Assembly: GCA_963576785.1 (NCBI GenBank)
Contig: OY756142.1
Coordinates: forward strand, 2,170,001-2,234,000
Reading direction: 5' to 3'
DNA: 64,000 bases
Source of the DNA: Chlorophyllum brunneum
Taxonomy: Eukaryota > Basidiomycota > Agaricomycetes > Agaricales > Agaricaceae
The notes beneath the pieces are model-generated. The model saw only the letters and a program-made list of their open reading frames with translations, had not been told where the DNA came from and did no database searches. Each line of letters begins with the position of its first letter. The stretch's first letter is position 1. Below, piece after piece: positions 10,241 through 21,459 of this stretch. A program made the translations under genes and the position numbers.

Positions 10241-13200
10241 TTAATAAGTCTTCAACACTCCATTCTTCTCATCTTCAAGATACTGCCCAATGGCAAGCAC
10301 ATCCTGCCCTGCCCTCCTCAAATACCCAGCTATAACCATCCTATCAGCATTCGGCAGCAAGTCTGCGAGTCTATCGACCTGGCGGACAAATTCCGGATCC
10401 AATTGTGGATCATACGCTTGCTGCTGCTGTAGCTGTCCGTGCTGCGGGTTTGCATTTAGCTGTGATTGGTGGTGTGGTTGAGGTTGGTACTGGTCGATGG
10501 TGGCGTAGCCGTAACTGTGGCCATGTGGATGGGGGTAATAGTTCTGCGTTGCCGTCGTTGGTGTGTTTGAGCCTGAAGAGGGACTCACTAAACCAGAAGA
10601 GTTGGCTTGGAGCTCCCAGAGTGAAGGTCGGCGTTCCATATTCATGTTAGGGCTATACCCAGCACCAGCACCATTAAATGGTGAACTCGTACTGGGAATA
10701 TACGTCTTGGACCTCTGTACCCTGTTATTACCGGCACTAGATGGAGCACGAGGACCGCCAGGGACAACACTAGGTGGCGTGGAAGGATCCATTGTTATAC
10801 CACCTACACTCACTGGTTTGGAAGGAGTTTGTTTTCCAGAACCAGGACCGGTGGTAATAGGTTTAGTAAGGATTCGGTGGGTAGACGCAGGGGAGGTTAT
10901 GCCCGAAGAGGAAGAGGATGAAGTAGAGATTGGGGAGGATATAAGATTCCCAAGTCCAAGTCCGAGGTTAGGTCTCTTTGCCGAACTCAAGGATGCTTTT
11001 CGACCTAGGGAAGCAAAAAAACCTCCTCCGGAAGGTGTCGAAATGGATGTAATGGATTTATTAGGGAGTGGTGAAGTTGGTGCGATGTGATGTAGAGTGG
11101 TAGGGGAGTGGGCAAGGGAGGTAAGCGTACTTGCGGGTGTGTGAGGATGGCTATTGTTGTTACTGCTAGCCATTGAGGGTAGAGTCGAATTTGAGCCGAG
11201 AGAGCGGATGGATGAGGGGGGAGTCATGTTGGCGGGGATAATGTTTGATGCGGCGGCGCGCTGTGCGGTTGCAAGGGAGGGATAGGGTAGGATAGGCACG
11301 TCTTCGTGATAACCACCGTCGTCTTCACGAGAGGGGGATAAGAGATCTGTGGCCGTTGAGGCATCAGGGCGAGTAGGAAATGTGGCGTCCGAGATCATGG
11401 AAGAGCGGGAAGTTTGTCGAGGTTGAGGAGTAAATGGTGCACTTGCGGGCGAGCGCGCATCAGGGAATTTTTTATTGCCACTGCCCCCATTCGGGTTTGG
11501 ATTGGGTCCTAAGAGTCGTTTCAGTTATGGTGAAATCACAGAAGAGTAGCGAGAAAACGTACCACGGAACCTCATCTCCACAACCCACTCCGTTAGACCA
11601 CAATCATACATATACAATTCATTGATCTTCTGCGCATATATCGCACACCTTTCGGTCGAATTCATCCTCCGCCTCCCACCCGCGTGTATTTCATTACAGA
11701 ACATTGCTGATGGCCATTGCATCACTACCTTCCGCCTCACCGGTTTCGTCTGTCCTTGTCCATGGTTACCAATCCCGCTGCCATGCTGATGTACACCAGC
11801 ACCAGAGTGCGAAGGTAAATGCGCAGAATGTACTGAGGGTGACGGTGTCCGATTCACGTCCACTCCCCCACTACCAGTACTACCGAGATTGGTGCTCCCG
11901 GTCGAGAATCGTTTACTCATAACCGACGAAGATCGTCTTGATCCGGACGAAAGTGATGGGGTGCGGGGTAGCGACCTTGACGAAAACCTCTTTAATCCGG
12001 TCGTTAAACTATTCCTGAAGCTCTTCGGTGGAGGACTGGGAGCCTCGCTTGGGGTCTTCGAGGATTCCCTATCGATACCGATGCTACCGTTCGCTCCGTT
12101 CGCATCAAGATCATTGTCAGGTGTCGATCTGTCATGGTGCGATGATGGTGATGATACCCGACTGACGGCTACCCAATTTTCGCTAGAGTCTTCTTCATCG
12201 CCATCACTTGATACATTGATGACTTCTCCTTGCTCGCGGCGGTGGTGAGATCGAGTGGGACGTTGGAGGTGAAGGTTGACATTGTTGACCTCGTCCTCTT
12301 CAGCAGCGGATTCGAGGATGGGTGAGGGTGGAGGTGGGGGCTCGGAAATGATCGTGACCTGTGGGACGTCCATACTACTAGATCGCTCTGGTTTGGAAAT
12401 AGCAGCCAATCGTTTGTCCGGGGCGTCTCGTTCACTGTCGAAACATGACTCCGAGCCAGGGTCGGTCGAGGCTGATGATGGTGGGAACGCACCCTCTCTC
12501 TGGTGGACTGAAGATGTAGGTTGTAGCATGGAGTACGACGAGGACGGGGAGTCGGAGTAAGAAGGACTCAAAGGCATGGTGGAAGTGGACCTATAAACGG
12601 AACGGGAACAACAGCAAAAGTTGGTTGATCAAAAACATGTTTCCCTTTGTGCCTCTATTAATACGACGGCACAGCAACAAGCCACATACCTGGTAACAGC
12701 AGCAGTAGCAACAGAGTCAATATTGCCTTCTGGAACAGCAGAAGTTGAAACCTCCAATGTGGCCCCTTTTGACTTTGCTGGGCTTTTGGATGCGAGAACA
12801 GCAGAGACGGATGGCGGGAGCTGCAAAGATTGTTTAACCGCCTCCATATCCTTGGACCTAGCGGCATTGCGAGGTAAAGGGGAGCTTAACCTCGGAGGTC
12901 GTGGCGGTGGTAGGGAAGTTGGTGCAGCAGAGAGGACATCGAAGCCCGGTAACCGAGGCGGGGGAGGCAAGGGTCCGGCAGTAGAGTGAACGCCTGGTTG
13001 GTAATTCACGTAAGAGAGGGCAGGATCTCGAGCTGAGGAGGATGAGAGTACAAGAGTGGGAGGTGAGGTCGTGGAGGTTGTGGTGGTAGTGGAGACAGGG
13101 GCTTGTGTTCGTTCAGGCTTCGGCTGCGTAACGAGCCTGATTCCCCCCCGTACATCGTTCACGGCAGCATCCAATCCTACGACGGGATTCTTTTCCCCTC

Positions 13201-14011
13201 CCAACCCTAGTGTTAGCTGTGGTGAGGGAGCAGTAGAAGTGTCAGAGAGGGAGGTGTCGAGGGACTTTTCCTTTGATTTCTCGCGTTTCATGACGTTGAG
13301 GCCGCGTACAGGGGACAGCTGACGGGAGGGCTCTGGGGCAGAGGAAGGTGAGGGAGAGGTGGACTTTGAATGTTGCGATATTGGGGGATGGAGAGCCGAG
13401 ATATTGTTATTTGGCGACTGCATATCAAGGTATTCGCTTGTGCCTTGTTGTTTAGCGCCGCAAGTCAGCTGAGCTGTGCCGACGATGCCTGTATCCCCTG
13501 GAAGGGTTTTCGAGGAGGGAAGAAATTCGGAAACGGGGCGGTGGTGGTGGTGGGAGGAGGGAAGGGGAGTCGAACCCGGTGTGGAGGTGATGGGTGCGGT
13601 GGAAGGAGGGGTGAGGAACAAATCTGGGGGGGCGTCGGGGGGAGCGACGATGGCGAGCCCGTGAAGGTTTGTTTGTAAGCCACGCCGCCCGCGCAGCGTG
13701 CTGGACGGGCCGAGTGAGTTGGAGCTGTCGTCCATCTCCACTATCGCGATCCTTCTGCGGTCCGCGCCGCCCACCGAGGGGACGCTTGATCGACGCGTAG
13801 CCTGCGAGGAGGCATCTGAGCCTTCGGACAGACAGGAGTACTCGGATGAGGAGGTCGAGATCGTCGAGGGCTGGCGAGTGTGCCTCGCAAGCTGATAAAA
13901 GGGGCCGTGGCCGGCGAGGGGCGAATGGTAATAGTCGAGGATGTCTTTGTGGTCGCTGCTGCGATCTGGGAAAGCAAAGGGCGATGAGAAACGCTTCAAG
14001 AGGGCGTCCAT
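10241..14011 (-). CDS. Large Ser/Pro-rich protein with CUE-like C-terminal domain, function unknown
   Basis: Exons (minus) 14011..12690, 12590..11563 and 11508..10241 (1205 residues). Phases 2 and 1 agree across introns of 99 and 54 nt. The N-terminus MDALLKRFSSPFAFPD opens on a long disordered region rich in Ser, Pro, Thr and charged residues. Two segments look folded. One lies just before intron 2, around residues 755-783 (AIYAQKINELYMYDCGLTEW). The other is the C-terminus, about residues 1150-1200 (FVRQVDRLADLLPNADR, then VIAGYLRRAGQDV), a three-helix pattern like a ubiquitin-binding CUE domain. An acidic VINVSSDGDEED motif occurs in exon 2. I do not recognise an orthologue. A scaffold or adaptor is an inference from composition. 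It shares a 307-bp divergent promoter region with MED18. Confidence 0.75.
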
Positions 14012-14318
14012 GGGCTGCTGGCACACATACCCGGTCTTTTATCCATGGGCGGTCGTGAGGGGGTGGGGAGGGCGATGCTCCCAAGCCAGTCCCACGCCCC
14101 TTGACACAGTCTACCCGAGTTGCTTATCACTCTGCTCGCCACTCGGCCCAGCGCTGGCGTCTATCTGATCCCATCTGCTGCTCTCCGTTACCATGCGACA
14201 TGCTCTGCGCCGTACACCGGACATGGCGGTGGCGGGCCCACATACCTTCACCGACGCGGATCAATTCTCGTCCGTCTCCGCCGGTACATGACCCCTGATC
14301 ACATCTCTCACCACCCCC
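14012..14318. promoter_or_regulatory. Divergent promoter region, CUE-like gene / MED18
   Basis: 307 bp separates the two start codons, with the genes pointing away from each other. No clear TATA box is seen, so the pair probably shares a TATA-less bidirectional promoter. Confidence 0.45.
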
Positions 14319-15095
14319 ATGACGTCCCACCAATACGAAGTCGCGCTGTTCGGCGAGTTCTTCTCCAAGGACCTTAAGCCCATCCTAAACCGTATCACTC
14401 TCCACTGCGAATCCTCAGAGCCCATGCACTCGCGCGAAGTCGTCTTCGAGCCTCTTGATGCCCACAAACACCGCGATCAAGGGCAGGAACCCACCATGCT
14501 GCGTGCCAGAAAAGAATTCATCGTCAACGGTGAAAAGATCGACAGCCCCTGGTGCGTTTCAAGTCCACCCTAGCGTCTGCATGCCATATAGCCTCACTTC
14601 CAGGCATCTATACTCGTACCTGAAACCCGAGTCTGCCCGCGTACACCCTGAGGCTACAGTCAGACCATGGGCAACCGTCCAGGTCGAAGGCGATGCAATT
14701 GGCTTCGCCGCTGCCCTCGGTTATGAGTACGTCCATCCATCCACCGTGTCTCGCCATCCATTCAAGAGCAATCTCATACAGAAGACGCTCGCAAATCTAC
14801 AAACGCGGGTACTGCTTCCGCAAAGGCTCCCTCATCATCTTAATGTTCCAACAAGAACAAGTGCGCTACTAATTCCTTGATCACCTGCGCATCCGGAGCT
14901 GACGTTTTTTAGATAGATCCAAAAACTCAACAGCCCATCCCGGCTCACGCTGACACCCTCTGGGAAGTCGAAGTCAAGACTGCAGAACCCATTCGTAACA
15001 CTCCGGAGACACCTCTCAGCGCCGCGATAGAAGAGGTCTTGGAGATCCAGCTTCTCATGAAGGGCTTACTTGACCTCCGTAGGCAGGATATATAG
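14319..15095 (+). CDS. MED18: Mediator complex subunit 18
   Basis: Exons 14319..14551, 14604..14726, 14782..14860 and 14913..15095 (205 residues). Med18 sits in the Mediator head with Med20 and helps couple activators to RNA polymerase II initiation and termination. The start YEVALFGEFF, the middle YLKPES, the strand KRGYCFRKGSLIILMFQQEQ and the closing EEVLEIQLLMKGLLDLRRQD follow the family order and length. The three introns (52, 55 and 52 nt) keep frame. The stop codon lies 12 bp from the facing stop of BCD1, so the two transcripts must overlap at their 3' ends unless polyadenylation is unusually tight. Confidence 0.88.
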
Positions 15096-15107
15096 AACCG
15101 AGTCCCG

Positions 15108-16573
15108 TCATTTTTCTGTTTCCCCCTCTTGGTCACTGAGATCATCATCCTCCTCTTCTTCCACCCACTTCCCTTTCCACTTTACCTGCTCCATTAGTTC
15201 GAGAACCACAGCCGGATCAACTTCGACCTCTTCGACCTCTCCATCCCCGTCCTCAGCTTCAACTTCCTCGTCAACCACATTATCCTGCTCTATTTCTACC
15301 CGTTCACCGTCTTCTTCACCTTCACTCTCCACATATCCCACTAATCCACCCTCCCCACCTTCATCCTCGTTTCCCCCTTCATCTTCATCGTCGCTCCCGT
15401 ATTCACCAACTAGTCCACTGATCGCCTTTCTTCCCTCCTCCGGGTTCAGCTTCCTCCTCTTCTTACGGGGCTCAACTTCGCCACCCTCACGCCGAACACT
15501 ACCTGTCTTCTTATCAATCACAACTCCATTGAACTCTTCCCATACTTCAATCATCGGGAACTCGACAAACTGCACCCCACGGAGTGATTTTGATAGAGGC
15601 TCCTTAGCATCGAGAGTGTGGTATACCTTCGGTTTCATCCTAGTGTTGAGGTTTCGTGTTGGTGCTGGCATGGGGAGCAGAGCAGCAGAGTGTGCGAGGA
15701 ATGGATCAGAAGGTGCTGTAATGACGAAGGTGGGTGTTGTAAAATTCTCTGGATCTTCGGGTGGGGGAAGGACAAGTGGAAGTATCCAACTTGGGAGTGT
15801 AGGGGCGTTATCGGGCGCATTGGTTCTGGTGGTTGGTTTTTTGCCGAGATGGTCTTGGACGTGCTTCTGAACGAGGGTTAATAGAGGTGTGGAGAGGCTG
15901 TTTCGGTGGGTAAGGAGGGTGAAGGGCTTGTCGGGTACCGAATGCGCTTCAGTCGAGGGGTGGAACTTGAACTGAATAGTTAGAAGTGCTATTTGTTTTC
16001 TACGGTTGAAGGCAACTCAGACCGGACACATCTGGTAGCGAAGGTAGAGACGTACCTTAGATCCCAAGCGGACTGATTCAACTGCCGGCGTTGCATTCCA
16101 CTCGGCAACAGCTCGACCTCGATATCCCTGGCCTCTAGCTGCGCCTTCAGCATCTCCCGCTTACCCCTTCCTCGTCCACCCCTGTCCCGCCCTTTCACAA
16201 ACCCGCGCCCCCCTCTCCCTCGACTCCCACCCCGCCCCCTTCCCCGCCCGTTAGCGTTCATATCGAATCCACCTCTCACAATCTCTCTTCCCCACTCCCC
16301 CACTCTCCGTCCAACATCCTCCAAAAAACAGTAATCGTCCATCATACTGCCCCATCCATACTTATTTAATGGTACATACGCCGCTTTGTCTCTTATACCG
16401 GAACATCCTGTGGTTTGTTTGTGGAGTTGAGAACAGACAAGTGAGCAGGTAGGCGTCAGGCAACGCGGGCAGGTGTATTTGAAGGGTGTTTTGGTTGGGC
16501 AGAGTGCGCATAGTTTTTGTTGTTGTTGTTGGGTTGTTTGGGTAGACCCCGAGGCAGAATCGACAACGTCCAT
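15108..16573 (-). CDS. BCD1: Box C/D snoRNA assembly factor BCD1 (HIT-type zinc finger)
   Basis: Exons (minus) 16573..16056 and 15999..15108 (469 residues), intron 56 nt, phase 2. Bcd1 is a nucleolar factor that recruits Nop58 and is needed for stability of box C/D snoRNPs. Residues about 20-60 are a HIT zinc finger with paired cysteines (CALCPTKTPFKYTCPRC, then CSLVCSQLH), followed by the family signature KYGWGSMMDDYCFLED. An Arg/Gly-rich insert at about residues 108-145 separates the finger from the conserved downstream region (ELLPSGMQRR). Exon 2 carries the typical FVEFPMIEVWEEF block and an acidic C-terminal tail. The acceptor at 16000 was preferred over a nearer AG because only it keeps the frame into FKFHP. 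Confidence 0.88.
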
Positions 16574-16978
16574 TTGTGTGGGCTAGACTTGGAACATTGA
16601 GCGAACGAAACGTGTGCCGATTTCAGGAATTTTGATGATGTACAATTCGCTTTCCGGGGTCCCACAACGCCTGCTCGGACCGGGATCCCATTTTCGATTC
16701 CGGGTCTACGCCCTCATGGTACAGTGGACTCAATGGGCCTACGTCAGGAATATCTTTTGTGATGCGTTCCCGTTTTTTCTGAGCCGTTTCATGCGATGCA
16801 AAAATTTACAATCCATACCCTTGCATTCCTATCAGGTAAAATGTGACAGTTTCGCAACCATGCATATCAGGCGAATGTAACATATGTACGAGGGCTGGCG
16901 TCGCATACTACAACACCGCAGAGCAAAAAGTCCGCGAGATCTGCGAAAAGGTACAGATATTCTCGAAAAGAGATCTGT
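16574..16978. other. Intergenic between DRE2 stop and BCD1 start
   Basis: 405 bp. It holds the BCD1 promoter and, nearest 16978, the DRE2 3' UTR. No other gene is visible. Confidence 0.5.
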
Positions 16979-18034
16979 CTATATGTCATCCATGCCGAAG
17001 TCGATCTCGACTTTCTCGCCAGGTTTAAACGCAGGCAACCCTACAGCAGAAGAAGTATAAGCACTCGACCCCGTCCTACGGTTAACACGAAAGACATACC
17101 AAGATACGGGCAGCCCGCACACCTGAATGCATCACCGAGGAAACAGCTTCCACAGCTACTTGTTGCCTTTGGTGCATTCTTTGCAGCATTCACCAGCCTT
17201 TCCTTCTCGCTCTGTGTCACTACCATCGTCTCGCCCGTCTGAGATCCATCCAGTAGCACGACATCTCCGTTCTTCCTTTCCTCTTCCTCAAGCTCTGCCA
17301 ATCCGCAACTACACCCTTTGCATGCCCTCTTGCGTCGAGGAGCACTGGGATTGACTGGCTCGCATGTGGGCTGTGGCCGAGCTTTATCAGCCTCGGTGAG
17401 GAGGGACTCGGGATCAATTTTATCAGTGTTGCCGGTTGAAGGAGAGGTTAGTGCCCAGAGTGCTTTTTTCCTTGCCGGGTCAGTCTTCTTCCGGAGTGGC
17501 ACGGAAGCCACAGGAGCCGGTGCTGGTTTTTGGGCAATAATAGTGCCTTCGTCTGGCAGAATCGATAAAACGTTGAATCCAGAGAGGGTTAATTCAGAAG
17601 GGAGGGTCTTGATAGACGACGTCAGATTCAGAAGATGAAGTCTCCCTAGTGGACTAAGGCCAGTGAGGAGCTGCGCCAAGAAATCGGACAACTTTGGTGT
17701 CAGAGATTGATACTCTGCATCCGTTATCATAACATGTGCGGAGGCGTAACAGGACGTTTCTAGCGCTGTAGCTGATGCGTGATGAAGAGTTAACGTCCAC
17801 AAAGATTGTTGCAACGTAGGCGATAGTTTTACCTTGTTCGACCAGCCGATCCAGCATCAGTCTATCTACTCGCCTTCCCGCCTCCAGATCCGACACCAAC
17901 GACTGATACTTCCCTTCCTGGGCGGTCGAGAGCGTACCGATGGCGAGAGCAGGCCCTTTGGCGGGAGTAGCGGATGCTGCGGCCTGTCCGTTGATCATGT
18001 CTTCTGCTTGAAGAAGTACAGCGGTGGGGGACAT
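16979..18034 (-). CDS. DRE2: Cytosolic Fe-S assembly protein DRE2 (anamorsin/CIAPIN1)
   Basis: Exons (minus) 18034..17833, 17765..17100 and 17040..16979 (309 residues). Dre2 carries Fe-S clusters and receives electrons from the diflavin reductase Tah18 in the early cytosolic iron-sulfur assembly pathway. The N-terminal half resembles the methyltransferase-like domain. The C-terminal half has the two cluster motifs. Motif A is a Cys followed by CKGCSCG. Motif B is [19 protein letters not shown] with its twin CX2C. The last exon closes with the family ending [16 protein letters not shown]. The introns (67 and 59 nt) are both in phase 1. In the alternative without intron 1 the frame shifts and both motifs are lost, so the join is required. 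Confidence 0.93.
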
Positions 18035-18466
18035 GGTAACCGGGTGGTTGATGCAAGCTGCCCAAGACTGTCGAAGGAAAGATGTGCGGAACAGTTTCCA
18101 GAGGGTTTTAAGAGGGAAAGTGGATATGGAAATGCGAGTGATCGCACAATTCTTTCATCCAAAATGTATTGCTGACATAGCCACATATCTCGCTTGACTC
18201 AGCCGTCGGACACTATCGGTCAGCCGTTATCGTGCTGGCGGAAATTGTATATTGTCGCGTAATTAAGTTACGTGTGGTGTCCAGTACATACAACCTCACC
18301 CAACGCACCGCCTAATAAACAGGGTACTGATGGGGAACGATGAGCGAGGTAACAAGATGTCATAGCGAAAAAAAAAAAAATCATGTAAGGGTAGCGAAGT
18401 CGAAAACAGAAGAACCATGGTAGAAATATCCAAGCGTACAATGTATCGAGGAGGGACCTAGGCTAA
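18035..18466. other. Intergenic between forkhead 2 stop and DRE2 start
   Basis: 432 bp. It contains the DRE2 promoter and the 3' UTR of the downstream forkhead gene. A run of about 13 A occurs near 18369. No other gene is visible. Confidence 0.5.
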
Positions 18467-19864
18467 TCACTGTGTTTGCTGTTGCTGTGCTTGCGCCTGC
18501 TGAGCCATCTCAACTGCATTCTGCGGCGGTGGTGGCTGCATGTGTGGCGGTGGTGGCGGCATCCCATGCATGACTTCTGGGTTCATAGGTGGAGGTGGCA
18601 TTAAAGCACTGCGAACACGGAAGAGCATCATCCTGTACCACTCAGGATCGACACCTGCCTTCTCCTGTTCCGCAGTGATTTGCTGAAGGTGACCAAGCTC
18701 CTTCAGCCACGCCAGACGCCAGTTAACGTTGCCGTGTTCGTCTAGCTCAAAGCCCTCGTCAGGAGAGATAGGTAGCACCCCGGGTATGGGAGGAGGAAAT
18801 CGTGGATCAGGCGCCATCATGGGAAAGTTTGGATTGAATCTGAAGGTTTCGTTGAGATCAGTAATCCGAAAGAGCGAAAGAACATACGGGGGATATGGCG
18901 GGGGATACGGAACCTGCTGCCGACTAGGGCCAGCTTCGTCGGGGTGCATGGCGGGAGGTGCTACGAATTGTGCATGTGCATGAGGATTCGGGTCTTCGTA
19001 GGTTTGGGGAGCAGGAGGTTGTGGTTCAGGCTGGTGAAATTCCTGAGCTTGTGGCTGCTGTTCAACCTCTTCCGAGCCGCGATTCTTCGAACCCTTGGTC
19101 TTCTTCTTACGGACACGATGAACGCCAGTACGAGGATCGACATTTTCATTCACAGTCCAGTAAGAGCCCTTCCCACGGTCCGTGAGAGGACGAGGTACTT
19201 TCTCAAAGCATGGATTCAGTGAAAGGTTATGGCGGACAGAGTTCTGTAAAAGGTATGTCAGTGCCGAGAATACACATGGGTCAAATGAAGTGTTTGGGCG
19301 AACATGGGGAGAATAAACTCCCAACAACAAATAGAGACAGTCAAACAATAACAGCGCGAACGCGTCTCGCGTCGTATTCAATTTGATCCCAAACAAATGC
19401 CTCATATCGAATTACACTAGCAAAACTCACTTTCCAACCACTTGGTGCTGATCTGAAGTAGGGAAACTGGACAGCGTAAGCGGTCAAGACGTATTGTCTC
19501 CTTACAAGGATTTCGGTACCCACTCGAGACTCAATGGCATAATAAATGTCTTCGAGGAGCAATTTCTGATTCGGTGAGCCTTTGATAGCGTAGCTGAGGG
19601 TGGGGCTGGTTAGGTTCCGAGAGATAGCGGGACAATATCCCTCTTCCAAAGAGACTGCCGTGGAGGAAGAGCATACCGTATAAGTGTCGAGTAGGGGTAG
19701 AAAGGCTTGCTTCCAGGAGGCCCGTCCCGTAGAGAATCAAGGTTGATAGGGAGACCCCCGGTGAGGTCGTTGTCCTGAGGGTAGTAGGAATTGCTGTTGA
19801 CGTCTTGAGGTTGTTGTTGTTGATCCATCATGGGCTGCATTGCTTGAGGTTGTTGTTGTGACAT
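18467..19864 (-). CDS. Forkhead transcription factor (second forkhead gene)
   Basis: Exons (minus) 19864..19677, 19593..19524, 19466..19431, 19243..18888 and 18839..18467 (340 residues). After a Gln-rich start, the forkhead domain begins near residue 51 ([14 protein letters not shown]). It continues with [28 protein letters not shown] and the wing [12 protein letters not shown], and is split over four exons. A basic stretch [13 protein letters not shown] directly follows and may be a nuclear localisation signal. The remainder is Pro/Gln-rich with a short conserved-looking [14 protein letters not shown] segment. Intron 3 is 187 nt, long for this window. Intron 4 (18840..18887) is exactly 48 nt with no in-frame stop, so its retention would only insert 16 residues. 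The forkhead class is certain; the specific orthologue is not assigned. Confidence 0.9.
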
Positions 19865-21459
19865 TTACCCAATTACGAGACCGCTGGATGCGAGTGTTTG
19901 TCGGTGGTTGGCGGGGCAGATGGTGGTCGAGGACAAGCAAACAAGCCACGATTCACACTGCTTATGTCAGATACGTGGGAATTCCTTTTTTTTTTCTGCG
20001 CACGGACCCTCCATAGCCCCTGGGCGAGCCGGCCTGGGTCTGCAAGATGCTGTGGCAACCCCATTTCGAGAGTGCGACGGAGGAGAGGACTACGGGCTGT
20101 AGTGTGTCTGCAGCCACTGTATTCAACATACACCGACAGCGTCCAAACCGTGGAAGACATAATAAAACACGGTACAAATCATGTCCATACACACAAACAA
20201 ACTCAGAATTGCCCCACTGCGCTCTTCGTTATCCAATTTTCAACCCGTGTGCGACCACAGAAACACAGCATCGAAGGGCAGACATATCTGATATTTCCTC
20301 TCAATGGCAAGAAAATGTGATATGGACTGCACAACAAAGCCTGATCCCCGCACCAGACCCTCCATCCACTCTCTCGAAACCTCTAAATGCAGAGTGTGTT
20401 TCCCAATATTTCCCAGTGATCGGGGCGCACAGCCCAGGAGATCAATACTCAGCCAGGACGAGGAGTGGTGAGCGAGATACATCATTCAATTCTCTTCTCA
20501 TATCTTCCGGGCTGGCTGACGACAATGATAACTATTTGTTCCGGTCATATTCCCCTCATCCGGCATGAGACACGGTCCAAAGACCCAGTTGGACCAAGGG
20601 GCAAGTAGACAGCCACTATGGACTTGCAACCGCACAGCCCGCCGCTAGACAAGCGAACCCCTTCGATCATCCCTTGTAGGATAGTGATCCCTGTTCTGCA
20701 GTGATGTCCTTGGGGTGCCCATGCATTCCGTGTGTTTCTCCGAGCTCTTGTGTATCTGACCTACATCCGCCAGCTCGAATGTGCGTCCATCGGTCCCATA
20801 AGATATTGTTCGATGCGACTATTGCGTTAACTTCCCGCCCTTACGCCCCAACTCGCTACTTCAAATCCAATCGAAAAGTCTTACTACTTGCCCATGACAC
20901 AGGGCGCGGTTCAACCTGTACCACTTTGTAGTTGCTATGTTTGGGTATACTCCTCTGGCTCGTCAATTCAAAAGACTGGCCTCTCACTTTTTCTCCCACC
21001 CGCCCCGCCATATAATGAAGGTACCCGCCCAGGACTCCAGGTCACTACCCCCGAAGACCCATCTGTTACTCGATTATAGGTCCGGCCATTCAATGCATAT
21101 GCCGGCAGGGGGACCGCACATCCGCAGTCAAATTCCATTCTTCCTCACATCCAGTCTTCTCAAGCCCCTTGGTTCTAGAAGGTTGACGCATACGGAAGAC
21201 ACCTCCGATCTCGATTGTTGTTAATAACATCACTCCGATGTTAATTATTTGACTCAGGACGTCTCCCCTTAATAGCCGAATCTGGCAGCACCCCTTTACA
21301 CTGCTGTAAACCCGTGGGTTGAGGGACACCATGTATATATACAGTACTCGACTTCTTTAGCAGCTATGGCTTAATTACTGTTCTCCCTTTCGACCATATA
21401 TCATCCCTTGGACTGTCTACTTCCCCCGTTCCCTCGGATCTCATCGCTGGCCAAAGACT
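19865..21459. other. Intergenic, divergent promoters of forkhead 2 and the DUF6533 gene
   Basis: About 1.6 kb between two divergent starts. A T-rich run lies near 19985. An ATG-initiated open frame of 173 codons (20047..20568, plus strand) has no recognisable motif, no introns and random-looking composition, so it is not annotated. A TATA-like element near 21334 belongs to the downstream gene. Confidence 0.5.
21334..21341 (+). promoter_or_regulatory. TATA-like box upstream of the DUF6533 gene
   Basis: TATATATA lies about 120 bp before the ATG at 21460, followed by a pyrimidine-rich stretch. The position is compatible with a start site near 21370. Sequence-only call. Confidence 0.4.

Noticed and set aside
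20047..20568. 173-codon open frame in the divergent gap before the DUF6533 gene
   Set aside because: No domain, intron or biased composition. It overlaps the promoter area of forkhead 2 and is likely chance.
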